Source: Dioscorea cayenensis subsp. rotundata
Taxonomy: Eukaryota > Streptophyta > Magnoliopsida > Dioscoreales > Dioscoreaceae
Length of the DNA stretch: 64,000 bases
Direction: 5' to 3'
Assembly: GCF_009730915.1 (NCBI RefSeq)
Contig: NC_052477.1
Span: 26,554,578 to 26,618,577, forward strand
In this document: in pieces, positions 48,435 to 59,567 of the stretch
Layout: each line of letters starts with the position of its first letter
How positions within the stretch are numbered: position 1 is the stretch's first letter
Made by a program: the position numbers and the translations under genes
The notes under the pieces: generated by a model
The model's database searches: none
The model's input: the letters and a program-made list of their open reading frames with translations, nothing else
Told to the model about the DNA's origin: nothing

Positions 48435-48838
48435 TGTCCCTGTTTTGAAACACACTCGATGAGTGGTTACTAGAGTTTTTATTTTATTTTATTTTTATTT
48501 TAAGTATGGATTTGTAATCCAAACTCAATACTAAGTGAGAACACATAAGTTGAATCTCAATATCTTTTGAACTGAGCTCGTCACTTTTTAATAAAAAAGT
48601 ATTAAAATTGAAATTAGAAATATGTTTTGAATATGTAATGTATGATGTTGAATGATTTTGCTTTCTAACCTTGGATATACCTAAAAATAAATTTATTATA
48701 TTTTTAAAAAAATTATATTTAATTCATTATTTTTTTAATTTAATTGCATGGTAGAAATTTATTTGTTTATTTATTACAAATGAACTCACTTAGGCACTAA
48801 TGAGCTCCAGGGCCATGATTCAAATGATATAGTTAAGT
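48435..48838. other. Intergenic DNA without supported genes
   Basis: AT-rich, no coding or repeat signal beyond short A/T runs. Confidence 0.4.
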
Positions 48839-48846
48839 TAATGCAT

Positions 48847-49019
48847 TATTTTTTTTTTTTATGAAATATGGACAAGTCGTGTGTTAGGGATATATATAAA
48901 TGTGAAGTGAATATCTAAACACATATATGCCCTCACTTTGCCTGAGTTAGTGTTCAAAACTACTTTCTCAGCAAAGACATGAGTACCCTACCAATAAGCC
49001 AAGAAGTATTTAGCAAAGC
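48847..49019 (-). mobile_element. tRNA-derived SINE
   Basis: On the minus strand a pol III A-box-like stretch TTGGCTTATTGGTAGGGTAC (near 48975-49000) and a B-box-like TAGTTTTGAACAC (near 48950-48962) have tRNA-like spacing. The 3' end is CTTGTCCATATTTCAT followed by an A run (T run on the plus strand, 48849-48860). TAATGCAT flanks both sides (48839-48846 and 49020-49027), a proper target-site duplication. The 3' part is shared with the copies at 10.74 kb and 13.6 kb. It carries no protein. Confidence 0.7.
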
Positions 49020-49035
49020 TAATGCATAATAATTA

Positions 49036-49514
49036 GAGTAATGCTATATCAGCGACTCGATCCATCGAACCGACCACACTAACCGATGTGGTCGATGATA
49101 ACAAATCATTTATCTTTTTAAATTAAAAAAGAGAAGTAAAAGAGAGCCTGCTTTATCTCTTTTACTTTATCTCTCTCTCTCTCTCGTGTGGTCTCTCTCG
49201 GTCCTGGTCGCTTCTCTCCCCGCCTCGCCACCGCTCCCGGTCCCTCGCCTGCCGCCTCCTTCCCCGCTCTTGGTCCCCGCTCAGCGCAACTTTCCTCCCC
49301 GCTCCCGCCGCTTCTCGGTCCCCATTCCCTGCGCCGCTTCCCTCCCCGATCCCGGCCCACCTCTCTCTCATTTGGCTTGGAAGAGAAGCTAGGGCACAGC
49401 TCGGTGGTACACAAGAGAGGGGAGCAGCGGCCGAATCGATGGTGCACAAGAAGCTAGGGCACAAAGAGAGAGAGAGAGAGAGAGAGAGATTGAGTCGCTT
49501 GATATAGCATTACT
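49036..49514. mobile_element. GC-rich element with perfect terminal inverted repeats, copy 1
   Basis: The left end AGAGTAATGCTATATCAGCG (49035 on) and the right end, reverse complemented (GAGTAATGCTATATCAAGCG from 49514), form terminal inverted repeats of about 16-24 bp. The interior is strikingly GC-rich (49195-49440), flanked by (CT)n and (GA)n runs. No target-site duplication is clear (ATT on both sides is possible). No transposase. Frames across it (for example minus 49118-49447) are Arg/Pro-rich translations of the repeat, not supported genes. Confidence 0.65.
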
Positions 49515-49694
49515 CATTTGCTTGTGTTTTGTCACAATTAGCCTTTTTTGTCACTTGTTGCATTAGGGTTTGAGATTGTTGTATTCTCTAGATGTGTCCG
49601 ATTGATACATGCCCTTATTTTGTAGATGATTTACTCATGTTTTTGTGGGTTTAAAAACCCTGCCGATTTTTGCCCAAAAACATAAGTAGCAGAG

Positions 49695-50867
49695 AAGCAC
49701 CCTATCCATCCATGTTGTGTAGGTCTAAATAATGGTTTCTTTAGAAAAAGAAGATCAATCCTATTGTGCGTATAAGATAGGTGATGGATTCCTATTGCAT
49801 TTTTTTTTTCTGGGTTATCAGAGCATACAACAAAAGTTGTACTATTTTCTCTTTCCTTCTTTGTAATATGTTGATGTGTGTTAGTTGATTGAGAAATGAA
49901 TGTGCAATATCAAACTGGTAGTTGTTTAAGATGCCTAGACATCTATATAGTAAGTGTTGTTTATGCTATTTGACGTTAAAAATTCTTTGATGAGGATTGA
50001 TTAGAAATAAGCTGGAGACATTGTAATTGTCATCCCTATTAACTTTGAGGGTTGATAAGCTCTTTTCTTTCTTTCTCAGCATTGATGTAAACCGCGATCA
50101 CTAAGTTGTCATCAATATATGTTATGTATTTTTCCTTCTAAATTATTTTAGAGTATGAAACAGTTTTTTTTTTCTAGGTTGGAAATTGTTCATATCCACT
50201 CTTGAGCAATCCATGGTTGATGTTTGCACAATAGTCATTGGAACATCATATCATGCATGCCTTAAGAGAACTTTTGCTTTTCAATAAGAAGCCAAAGATG
50301 ATCATCGATGATGAGAGCTGTCTTTTTGCTTTTCAATGCCCTTGTTACGCTTCTGTTAACATTCTAAATGTGTGTGTTTTTTCCCAAATTGTGCTTGACC
50401 ACTTCATCTTGCTGAATGGAAATAATAAACATTAACCACTTCATCTTCTTCGACGAGATCCCCGAATGGAAGAACCCCAAAGAATAGAAGGCCATTCTTG
50501 GAGTCTTATGTATTTTTTACAGTAAGTAGTGGGCAGACATGGACAACATGTACAAAGATTGCTTGTTCTCAAGGGTTCTTATGGGGTTTCACTTCAGTCA
50601 TGGACAACATGGACAACATGTACAAGGATTGCTCCTCTGAAAACCTTCAGCCATCAACATCAATCTGTCTCCTTGTTTAAATAAGATCTCATATAAAGGA
50701 GATGGTATTTCTCTGATTTAATATGCAAAGATGGACCTTCAAATCTTTTGTACTCAGATAGCTTTTGTATTTAGATAGCATTTGTACACAAACATGAACA
50801 CAAAATTTCTGCTTTTCCTCCACGAACATGAACACAAAACCTAAATGTAACAACAAGATAAATGTTA
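49695..50867. other. Spacer of the inverted repeat, first part
   Basis: No supported gene. ATGGACAACATGTACAA(A/G)GATTGCT occurs twice, at about 50539 and 50607, a local duplication. Frames at 50238-50680 are short and unrecognised. Confidence 0.4.
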
Positions 50868-51192
50868 CAAGAGCGGGGAAGGGGGGCGACGACCGAACGA
50901 GGGCCAGGAGCGGCGGCAGGGAGTGGGGAAAGAAAGCGGCTGCCAGAACGGGGACCAGGAGAGGGGGAGGAAAGCTGCGGCCGGAACGGGGACAAGAGAC
51001 GGAAAGGGGGGCGATGGCCGAACGAGGGCCGAGAGTGGCGGCCGGGAGCAGAGAGGGAAGCGGCGGCCGGAACGGGGACTGGGAAGAGGCTAGGAGCGGG
51101 AGAGGAAAGCTGCGGCCTGAACGGGGACCAAGAGCTGGAAGGAGGGCGACGGTGGAATGAGGACTGGGAGCGGTGGCCAGGAAGAGGCCAGG

Positions 51193-51227
<35 letters not shown>
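50868..51227. repeat. GC-rich minisatellite, about 130-bp unit, with (GA)n tail
   Basis: GGGCGA(C/T)G-CCGAACGAGGGCC starts at about 50884 and 51009, with a diverged third copy at about 51144. Each unit ends with GGAAAGCTGCGGCC-GAACGGGGAC. A (GA)n run follows (51199-51237). The wording matches the GC-rich core of the terminal-repeat elements on both sides, so this is a third, internally amplified copy of that core. The open frames of 110-164 codons here are by-products of stop-poor GC-rich DNA. Confidence 0.7.
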
Positions 51228-51240
<13 letters not shown>

Positions 51241-51426
51241 CTCTGCTACTTATGTTTTTGGGCAAAATCAGGCAGGGGTTTTTAAACCCAAAAACAAAAA
51301 CATGAGTAAATCATCTACAAAATAAGGGCATGTATCAATCGGACACATCTAGAGAATACAACAATCTCAAAACCCTAATGCAACAGTGACAAAAAAAGGC
51401 TAATTGTGACGATACACAAAGCAAAT

Positions 51427-51833
51427 GAGTAATGCTATATCAAGCTACTCAATCACTCTCTCTCTCTCTCTCTCTCTCTTTTTGTGCCCCTAGCTTCGTA
51501 CACCATCGATTCGAGCCATGTCGCCCTCTCTTGTGTACCACCGAGCTGTGCCCTAGCTTCTCTTCCAAGCCAAATGAGAGAGAGGGTGGGCCGGGATCGG
51601 GGGAGGGAAGCGGCCGTGAATGGGGACCGAGAAGCGGTAGGGAGCGAGGGAGGAAAGTTGCGCCGTAACGGGGACCAAGAGCGGGTGGGAAGGGGCGAGC
51701 GTGAGCGAGGGACCGGGAACGGTGGCCGAGAGCGGGGAGAGAAGCTGACCAGACCGAGAGAGAACCACACGAGAGAGAGATAAAGTAAAAGAGATAAACC
51801 GCTCTTTTACTTCTCTAATTTATAAATGATTTG
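51427..51833. mobile_element. GC-rich terminal-repeat element, copy 2 (reverse), cut by the gap
   Basis: Starts GAGTAATGCTATATCAAG at 51427 and runs in reverse orientation to copy 1, through the same (CT)n tract and GC-rich core, to ATAAATGATTTG at the gap. The second terminal repeat is lost in the N run. Confidence 0.65.
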
Positions 51834-52833
51834 NNNNNNNNNNNNNNNNNNNNNNNNNNNNNNNNNNNNNNNNNNNNNNNNNNNNNNNNNNNNNNNNNNN
51901 NNNNNNNNNNNNNNNNNNNNNNNNNNNNNNNNNNNNNNNNNNNNNNNNNNNNNNNNNNNNNNNNNNNNNNNNNNNNNNNNNNNNNNNNNNNNNNNNNNNN
52001 NNNNNNNNNNNNNNNNNNNNNNNNNNNNNNNNNNNNNNNNNNNNNNNNNNNNNNNNNNNNNNNNNNNNNNNNNNNNNNNNNNNNNNNNNNNNNNNNNNNN
52101 NNNNNNNNNNNNNNNNNNNNNNNNNNNNNNNNNNNNNNNNNNNNNNNNNNNNNNNNNNNNNNNNNNNNNNNNNNNNNNNNNNNNNNNNNNNNNNNNNNNN
52201 NNNNNNNNNNNNNNNNNNNNNNNNNNNNNNNNNNNNNNNNNNNNNNNNNNNNNNNNNNNNNNNNNNNNNNNNNNNNNNNNNNNNNNNNNNNNNNNNNNNN
52301 NNNNNNNNNNNNNNNNNNNNNNNNNNNNNNNNNNNNNNNNNNNNNNNNNNNNNNNNNNNNNNNNNNNNNNNNNNNNNNNNNNNNNNNNNNNNNNNNNNNN
52401 NNNNNNNNNNNNNNNNNNNNNNNNNNNNNNNNNNNNNNNNNNNNNNNNNNNNNNNNNNNNNNNNNNNNNNNNNNNNNNNNNNNNNNNNNNNNNNNNNNNN
52501 NNNNNNNNNNNNNNNNNNNNNNNNNNNNNNNNNNNNNNNNNNNNNNNNNNNNNNNNNNNNNNNNNNNNNNNNNNNNNNNNNNNNNNNNNNNNNNNNNNNN
52601 NNNNNNNNNNNNNNNNNNNNNNNNNNNNNNNNNNNNNNNNNNNNNNNNNNNNNNNNNNNNNNNNNNNNNNNNNNNNNNNNNNNNNNNNNNNNNNNNNNNN
52701 NNNNNNNNNNNNNNNNNNNNNNNNNNNNNNNNNNNNNNNNNNNNNNNNNNNNNNNNNNNNNNNNNNNNNNNNNNNNNNNNNNNNNNNNNNNNNNNNNNNN
52801 NNNNNNNNNNNNNNNNNNNNNNNNNNNNNNNNN
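51834..52833. other. Assembly gap, exactly 1000 N
   Basis: A second run of exactly 1000 N, a placeholder of unknown true size. It falls where the right arm of the inverted repeat should end, so the palindrome probably caused the assembly break. Confidence 0.99.
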
Positions 52834-54892
52834 AAAGGGATCAAACTAATCTAGGAGATGATCCATTGTCCAAGGATACTCAATATTTAGCCAATATAGG
52901 GAATTCATTGCAAGGCAGTATCAAAGGGATTTGTATCCAAGATACCATATCCATATCCCAAATTCTCCATCTCGAGTCAATTTGATTTATATATTGGTTT
53001 AATAGTTTAGGGGTTTAGCAATTATTACTTGATTTTGTTAGCTAAATAATAGAGGAGCAACAAGTTTTAGGAATGCCGGTCCTTATGGGATTGACTAAAT
53101 TACATTAGAGCACACTTTATCACTTACTACTTGTGGTATAGTAGGCATAATCAGGGCATTATGATATGAACTATGCCACTTTTATAACACAAGTGAGCGT
53201 GCTGATCAAGTAATATAGTATGCAATTAGTGCAAGGTTGTCGATACCATGGAGGAACTAGAAAAGTATTAGTACTAATAATAATCTTATTATCTAGCGTA
53301 AACAAAGATTTATGAGATAGGGAACCTGAAAGAAACAAGAAAAACAAGAAAACTAGAAATCAAGCTAATGGCAAAGACAAATTGAAGGTAAATAAAGACA
53401 TGAGGCAGATGTGTCCAAGCATAGACTTCCCCTATGGTTTCTAAAGAGATATTAGACAAGATTGAATTGGTTAGTTATAAATTGATTGGACCACGAGAGT
53501 TCCTAAAACATATTGCCTCCTTTCTCAAAATGAGCAATAGCTGGTCCTATATAGTGTTGATACAGATTATCCTATGACTACAAATACACTCGATGAACTC
53601 TTTCTAACTAGAGTTCAAGAAGTAGTTAATCTTTCTCTCGAAATCAATTAACCCTAATCCAATAAAAAGGAATATTGAAATCTCTTCCTAATCTTCACTC
53701 CCTACAATTACATTAACAAGAACCCTATTGTTAACTCACTCAGAAGAAACACAGGGATTGGCAATTCAATCCTAGAGTGACATATTTCGAGCTAACTCGT
53801 ATCTTCTTTCAATTAGCAACATGCCTATAAACAGTGAACCTCTTGATCGTGACTAGCGTACATCAGACAATAAACTTTCTGATTATCGTTAAATGGAGTT
53901 CAAGACAATAACAACACACAATTGAATCAAACATACAAAAATATATAATAAAAGTCAATAAAAGATTAAAAGTCTACAACCAAAGTCTCAAAGAATAAAA
54001 TCTAGATTTCATCCATGCCCAAACTCCAAGAAGTGTAGTTCTCAATCAATGGATAACAATCATAAAATCCAAAAGAAGCAATAAAAGTAATCAAAGGCAT
54101 TAAAAGTCCCTCAAGCTTCTCCATCTCTAAATGATGAAGGATTATTACTAGTTTTCTACAAACGCTGATAACAACGCTTCGTGACAACTTCCTTGATGTC
54201 ATAGACCCATGGTGAAGGTTCAATTTTCGCTTGGATTACCGGAGGAAAACCCCTAAAAGGTTTTCCACTCTCTTCCCTATATTTAGTTTCCCAAAAAAAA
54301 TCCTTAAGAAAACTCTCAATTAATCCCTTTATGGGTAACTTATGAGCTTGAATGAGGCTATAAGTTCCTAGAGATCAAAGGTCGCATTCCTTAAAGGTAA
54401 CTTGCAACCATAAGCTTTGCTTGTAAGGTCTTTTACCTGGGTGTTGCGGTCCTGCTTACGGCTGTAAGCACTGGACAGCAAGCTCTACTGTTTGGTACTT
54501 GTAACCTCCTTTACGGGTATAAGTACTGCCCGTATGGCTCTCTGCCCGACCCTAATACCTTGGCTTATGGGCATAAATGAAACACCGGATATGCAATTCT
54601 AATCCAAGAACTCACACTCAAAATAAAGTAAACAAAAACATAAATTTCAATAGATCTGGTCCTTTTCCACAAAACCTTTAAAATAATTATTTATAGCTAA
54701 CGCCAAAATAGTAAATAAAACTAAAATAGTTACAAAATGCTGGATAAATAAATAAAACTAAAATAACTAATAAATCTAAGATATTTATAAAATATTAAAT
54801 AAAAATACTTCGAGGATTTAAATTAAAAATCCTAAAATAATAAGGAGATTTCTTCCATCATGTTGTGTCATTTCTTCCATTATGTTGAGTTT

Positions 54893-54894
<2 letters not shown>
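52834..54894. repeat. Retroelement-derived DNA with TTACGG palindromes
   Basis: No intact gene. About 53990-54620 is a diverged copy of 62930-63620: both have ATGCCCAAAC after an AAAGA(G/A)TA-AAATTCTAGA-TTCA phrase. About 400 bp later both have GCTTACGGCTGTAAGC, TGGAC and GTAACC/GTAACTGCCTTTAC. The layout and AT-rich body suggest untranslated or LTR sequence of one retrotransposon family. Confidence 0.5.

Positions 54895-54942
<48 letters not shown>
54895..54942. repeat. (AT)n microsatellite
   Basis: About 23 AT units without interruption. Confidence 0.9.
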
Positions 54943-54945
<3 letters not shown>

Positions 54946-55063
54946 TCTAATTACACTTGTAATTGAATACTTCATCAATCCATTATCATTCCAAAATTTT
55001 AATTTCTTGATCTTGAAATCTTTCCATTTAGTATCTTTTTTTCTTCTTCTTCTTCGAAAACAA

Positions 55064-55838
55064 CTACATCCTTAGTTTTGATTCTTTGTAAAACTCAAAG
55101 AAATCCTTTTTATTGCTCTTTTTTCTTTTATCAACACTCTTCCAATCAACCTTTTCATCTTTTCCCTCAGTTTTAGAAGCTTTCCTAATTATATTTTCAC
55201 AACTTCCATCATCAATAATAGTATTGAACACCTTATTTTTATGCAACCGATGGCTTTGAATATGGTCTTCATGTTTGGGAGTTGGCATTATCCACCTTAC
55301 AAGATAAACTTGCCACTCATCTGCTTCATATTCTTCTTCCTCATCACCATCTAGCTCACAAATAATATCTTCATTCTTCTTTATAATGTTCACGGTCTTC
55401 CTCAAGGGATATTCATTTGATTTTTGTCTAGGTTGGTTACACCTAAAACACTTAATACAATAGTTTTGGCATATGGATTTTCTATTTTCATGATTCTTCA
55501 TCTTTCCCTACCATCTCTGTTGTCTTATTCTTTCTGTATTGGTTGTTGTTCTTATACTATGATCTTCAGACTTTTCTGTAGACTCAACATAATTATTATC
55601 GTCATAGTTTCCTCTAACTTTCGCTCATGTTGCATTAGCTCTGCCTCTAAGGCCATGTTGTTCGTCGTAGGTAAAGTTCAGATAACTTGCACCCCAATTT
55701 CTATTTCTGAGTACTGAGCTTAATCCCTCCAAATACCTCGCAACTTACTGCACTTTTGACTCAAGGAGGTTGTTTCTTATAGCCAATCTCATGAATTCAG
55801 CGGTATAATCATGCACAGACCTATTACCTTGTTGCAAG
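55064..55838 (-). pseudogene. Ty3 retrotransposon gag end, zinc knuckle and protease start
   Basis: Frame 55064-55501 carries a degenerate zinc knuckle CIKCFRCNQPRQKSNEYPLR, then an acidic linker and YLVRWIMPTPKHED. IIDDGSCENIIRKA follows, corresponding to the D-SGSCENI segment at the protease start of plant Ty3 polyproteins; the usual first Gly/Ser region is altered. Upstream, 55500-55838 read on the minus strand gives gag pieces (LAIRNNLLESK, VARYLEGL) with stops. The protein ends 44 codons after the SCEN motif, where AT-rich DNA begins, so the element is truncated. It faces another gag copy head to head. Confidence 0.75.
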
Positions 55839-55884
55839 GTATTCGGAGGGATTAAGGCAAAATTCATGAATACAATGTTATCAA

Positions 55885-56182
55885 TAGGGTAGTAGGTCTG
55901 TTGATGAATGCACTGCAGAATTCATGAGATTGAGTAAAAGAAACAACCTCTTTTGAGTCAAAAGGATAATAAGTTGCGAGGTATTTGGAAGGGATTAAGG
56001 CCAACACTGAGAAACAGAATTGGGGTGCAAGTTATCCAAGCTTTATTTGAGGCAAAGAACATGGCCTTAAAGGTCGAGCTAATGCAACAAGAGCGAAGCT
56101 GGAGGAACTATGAGGATAATAATTATGTTAAGACTACAGAAGAGTCTGAAGATCATAGCAATAAGAATAACAACACTGATAT
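55885..56182 (+). pseudogene. Ty3 gag fragment, opposite orientation, interrupted by an LTR
   Basis: The frame from 55953 has KLRGIWKGLRPTLRNRIGVQ and ALFEAKNMALKVELMQQERS, the plant Ty3 gag C-terminal pattern (Y--GL-P-L---I, then A---A---E). It is the same region as in the minus-strand copy ending near 55838, forming an inverted pair. The frame is cut at 56182 by the next LTR. Homologous wording seems to resume at 59476 (ACTGCTAGAACAAGA). Confidence 0.7.
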
Positions 56183-59100
56183 TGTGGAAGTTTGAATTTT
56201 TCCCCTACTTCTCTACTTCTCTTTTTGTTTCATGTTCTTGAGTGTTTCTTGTGTGTATGAGTTCCTTGGGTGTCCTCTTGAGTTAGGACTTTAGTTGAAG
56301 TCTTTTGGGAGGCAAAAAGAGTGAAGAAAACCCCCTAAAAAGGGTATTTTCAGGCAAGAGCCTTGCGTGCACTTGGTACACCTGCAAGGGGCTGTTTTGG
56401 GGGGCTTCACGACCTCCCTTGCGGCTGAAAGGGAGCTCGTGAAGCCATCCTACGCCTTGTGGCCTCCCTTGCGCCGCAAGGCAGCCCGTGAGCAGATCTC
56501 GGGCTAAGGCCTATTTAAGGCCCTTCTTGGACCTTCTAGGCTCTTCTTTGAGCCTTTCTTCCTCTCCTTCTTTCTCCTCCTCTAGAACCTTTATTTCTCC
56601 TCTCCAAACTCCTCATCTTTGGCCTCCAAGCAAAGATAGAAATGGAGATATTTCTCCTCTTCTCTTGAAGAAGAGATTTCTTAGGATCTTGAGAAGCTTG
56701 GTGGTAAGTTGGTTTTTCTTCTCCTTCTTCCTTTTCTCCCCTCCCTTCTTTTTGAGTTTTATTTGTGATTTATGGTGGAAAACCTTGGTTCTTGTTTGGA
56801 TTTAAAGAATAGAAGAAGTTTGAAGTTGTAAAATCTTGAATTGGTTGAGGATTGAGAGAGATCTTTCATCTCCTAGGTTAGAGTTACTATAGCACCGACC
56901 CAAGTAGGGTCTCTTTTGCTTTAATTGTTAGTTTTGAGGGTTGTGAGTGTTTCATTCTTGTAGGTTCTTCTAGATGAAGTGTTTAGCAAACCCTAGATGC
57001 AATCATCTCTCCATTTTGAGCATCTTCCTTCATTCAAGTTGGTTAAGTTGTTGCAATTGTTGTTGCTTTATGTTGGTTTGTTTAATTGTTTCTAGGAGGT
57101 GAAACTTCAAGCAAGGAATAAGATCTGGTGGAGAAGTAACACCGGAGGGTATTAACTCACCAAGTTTGTGAGTGGGATTTAGTAAATTATGGACTATAAA
57201 TCATGCTTGTTTTCTAATGCTTAAGTTGCCTTTGCCCTTGAATGATAATTTATTGTTACTAATACTCTTGAAATGTTTTCTATGGCATTTAGAAACAATG
57301 ATGATTTATTATTTAACTTATTTCAAGAATATTTTGCAAAGTATATGTTACTTGTTATTGGAAACCCTATGTTTTGGATCATATGTTTCGAAGTGTGTAT
57401 TTTCAAGAAAACATGATGCCTTTGTTATGATGACTAAATGAGTTGTGCAAACTTAGTTCTTGAAATACATCTTCAAGGAATTATTGCAAATGATGTGTTC
57501 CTATATGAAAAGATTTGTGTCATGATTGGCATAGCATTTATTTGATTTGATATGTGCAAATTAGTCACTCTTGGAGTGAGGATGGTTTATGTGAAAAGTT
57601 GTGAATTTAAGACTGAGAATGATTTTACAATTCCTTTAAATGATAAGTTAACATTGGTAAAAGTTCTCGAATTGTTTTCTATGGTATTTGAAAACAATAT
57701 TTGGATCATGACTGAGTTCATTCAAAGATACTTACAAGAATGTCATACTTGTGTTTGAAAACCTTATTATTGAGTTTTAAATATTCCAAAATTTATGTTA
57801 TCTTGAAACTTGAGACTCTTGTTATGATATTAAATGAGTTTATGCAAACCATTTTCTGCAACACATTTTTTGTGTTATTGTCGAGGTTATGCTTGAAAAG
57901 TGTACTCAAGGATTATTTTCCCAAATGATGCTTATTTGATGAATAGATGTCCACTTGAGATGTTTTGGATAGCTTACTCACTCTTGGAGTGAAAGTTGTA
58001 TATTCAAAAGCTTGTGATAGTTTGATGAGATTGATGCTATCATATGGATGTATATACTAAGCCTACGGGCTGGATTGCTATTTAAATATTTTGATGGTGA
58101 CATGGGAGGATTCCCAATACTTATTACAGTAAGGAGTATAGTTTCCACGGGCCGACCTGTTAGAGGCGGCGTGGAAGACTCCATTTGAGGATAGCACTCT
58201 TTCAGAAGGTAGCCTAGAGGGACCTGAATGGAGCGCATTGTTGTGTTGTTTGGAGTCATCACATTGGGCGTCCTAGCGGCCAACGCCAAGAAATGCGTAT
58301 CTTAGCAGCTCCTAACCTAATCGAGGCCACGGTTAGCGATTGAGGGTTTTGGAGGCTATTTATTATGTTGTCGGTTATCGACTTATATATTTCTTAAATC
58401 CTTGTTTTGTTGAGTTGTTGAGAAGAGTGGATGATTTTAGAATTATTATTGGTTTTAAATTGTTGATGTTTTAAAAAGATTAGTATTGATGTATATTATT
58501 TATGCAAATCAAAATTCTTGTTTTGTACTTATTACCTATGCTATTTTTGTTATTGTTATTGTTGAACTCTTGAAACATTTAACATGTTAGAATTATTAAA
58601 CTTTGTGTTATGAAATTTATTGATTATTTTTACATTGTGGAAAGAAAAAGATTTTAGTATGTTATTTCATGTTTTCTTTAAACGTAGATCTCTTGAGTTG
58701 TTTAGAAAAAATGATGTTGATTCAAGTTGAAACTTGGCATTGATCAATTGATAGTGTAAAACTGCTTTTACCGAGGTGCATTATTCTTTGAGAAACTGAG
58801 TGTTACTCCACGTTTATTAATTTCTTTATTATGAGCATTTGTTAAATTTTAAAAAAATAAAAATGTTATTGTTATATTGTTTATTTGTATTTTTTTGAAA
58901 TGTATGATTATATAGTTTCATGCTAATCCCCTCATTGAGTAACCAAGTTACTCAGCCCCTCTTTCCTCTTCCTAGGTGATAGTTCAGCACAGTGGTGCAA
59001 ATGCGAGGTGCTTGACAGGAGTCTAGTTAAATGAAATTATTTTAAGTTTGTGTATGTATGTTCCAGTCCTTGACATGTAGGGTATGGGATCCATTAGTGT

Positions 59101-59475
59101 ATTGTCTTGGTCCATTTGTGTATATTTCCCTTCCTTAGATATTCGTGTATGTTGATATCGCCCAAATGTTGTCTGAGAAACTATACTTTGAGTTTGAGAT
59201 GTAATTAGGATTATGTAATTCAGGCTCTAATCTTGTATTCCAGGATATGGTTATATATATATATTTTTTGCATAACTTCATATTATCTTGAATTGGTATG
59301 TATAGAAAGTTGTTATAGCAGTATATTGTTGAGTTTTTCCCTAAGTTATTTTAGTGACTTTGATATAGGTAACAGGTCAGCCTTACGATGATCCAAGGTT
59401 GAGGTAGGGTTTGACCTCCCTTGAGTTATCATGGCGGTATGTCACGTGTGGGACCCGTGGGATCGGGGAGTGACA
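56183..59475 (+). mobile_element. Ty3-type LTR inserted in gag (solo LTR, about 3.3 kb)
   Basis: The right end GGGGAGTGACA at 59465-59475 is followed by GATAC. The presumed left end TG at 56183 is preceded by GATAT, a 5-bp duplication with one change. The body has a GC-rich CCTTGCGGC/GCCGCAAGG palindrome block (56380-56490) and a pyrimidine-rich leader (56530-56780). It also has the CACGGGCCGACCTGTTAGAGG block at 58147 that is shared with the LTR ending at 30747. The promoter is probably near the CTATTTAAGG word at 56508. No gene is carried. Confidence 0.6.
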
Positions 59476-59567
59476 GATACTGCTAGAACAAGATCTGCTC
59501 ATAATTTGTTGGAAGAAACTCCCTCTTAAATCTTTCATCCTGTACCAGGTTTGTATGGGACCTTTAG

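Larger units (their letters stand above)
49036..51833. repeat. Large inverted repeat, arms about 600-660 bp, broken by the second gap
   Basis: The left arm 49036-49694 is matched in reverse complement by the right arm 51241-51833, where the gap begins. The match covers the terminal-repeat element and also about 180 bp of plain DNA beyond it (49515-49694 against 51241-51426, for example ATAAGGGCATGTATCAATCG). It is therefore an inverted segmental duplication rather than two independent insertions. The spacer is 49695-51240. Confidence 0.8.

Noticed and set aside
50771..51305. Frames of 110-164 codons rich in Arg, Gly, Pro and Ser on both strands
   Set aside because: They are translations of the GC-rich minisatellite and (GA)n tract; stop-poor composition explains them and no domain is visible.
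51807..52985. Long open frames of 340-384 codons
   Set aside because: Same artefact across the second 1000-N gap.
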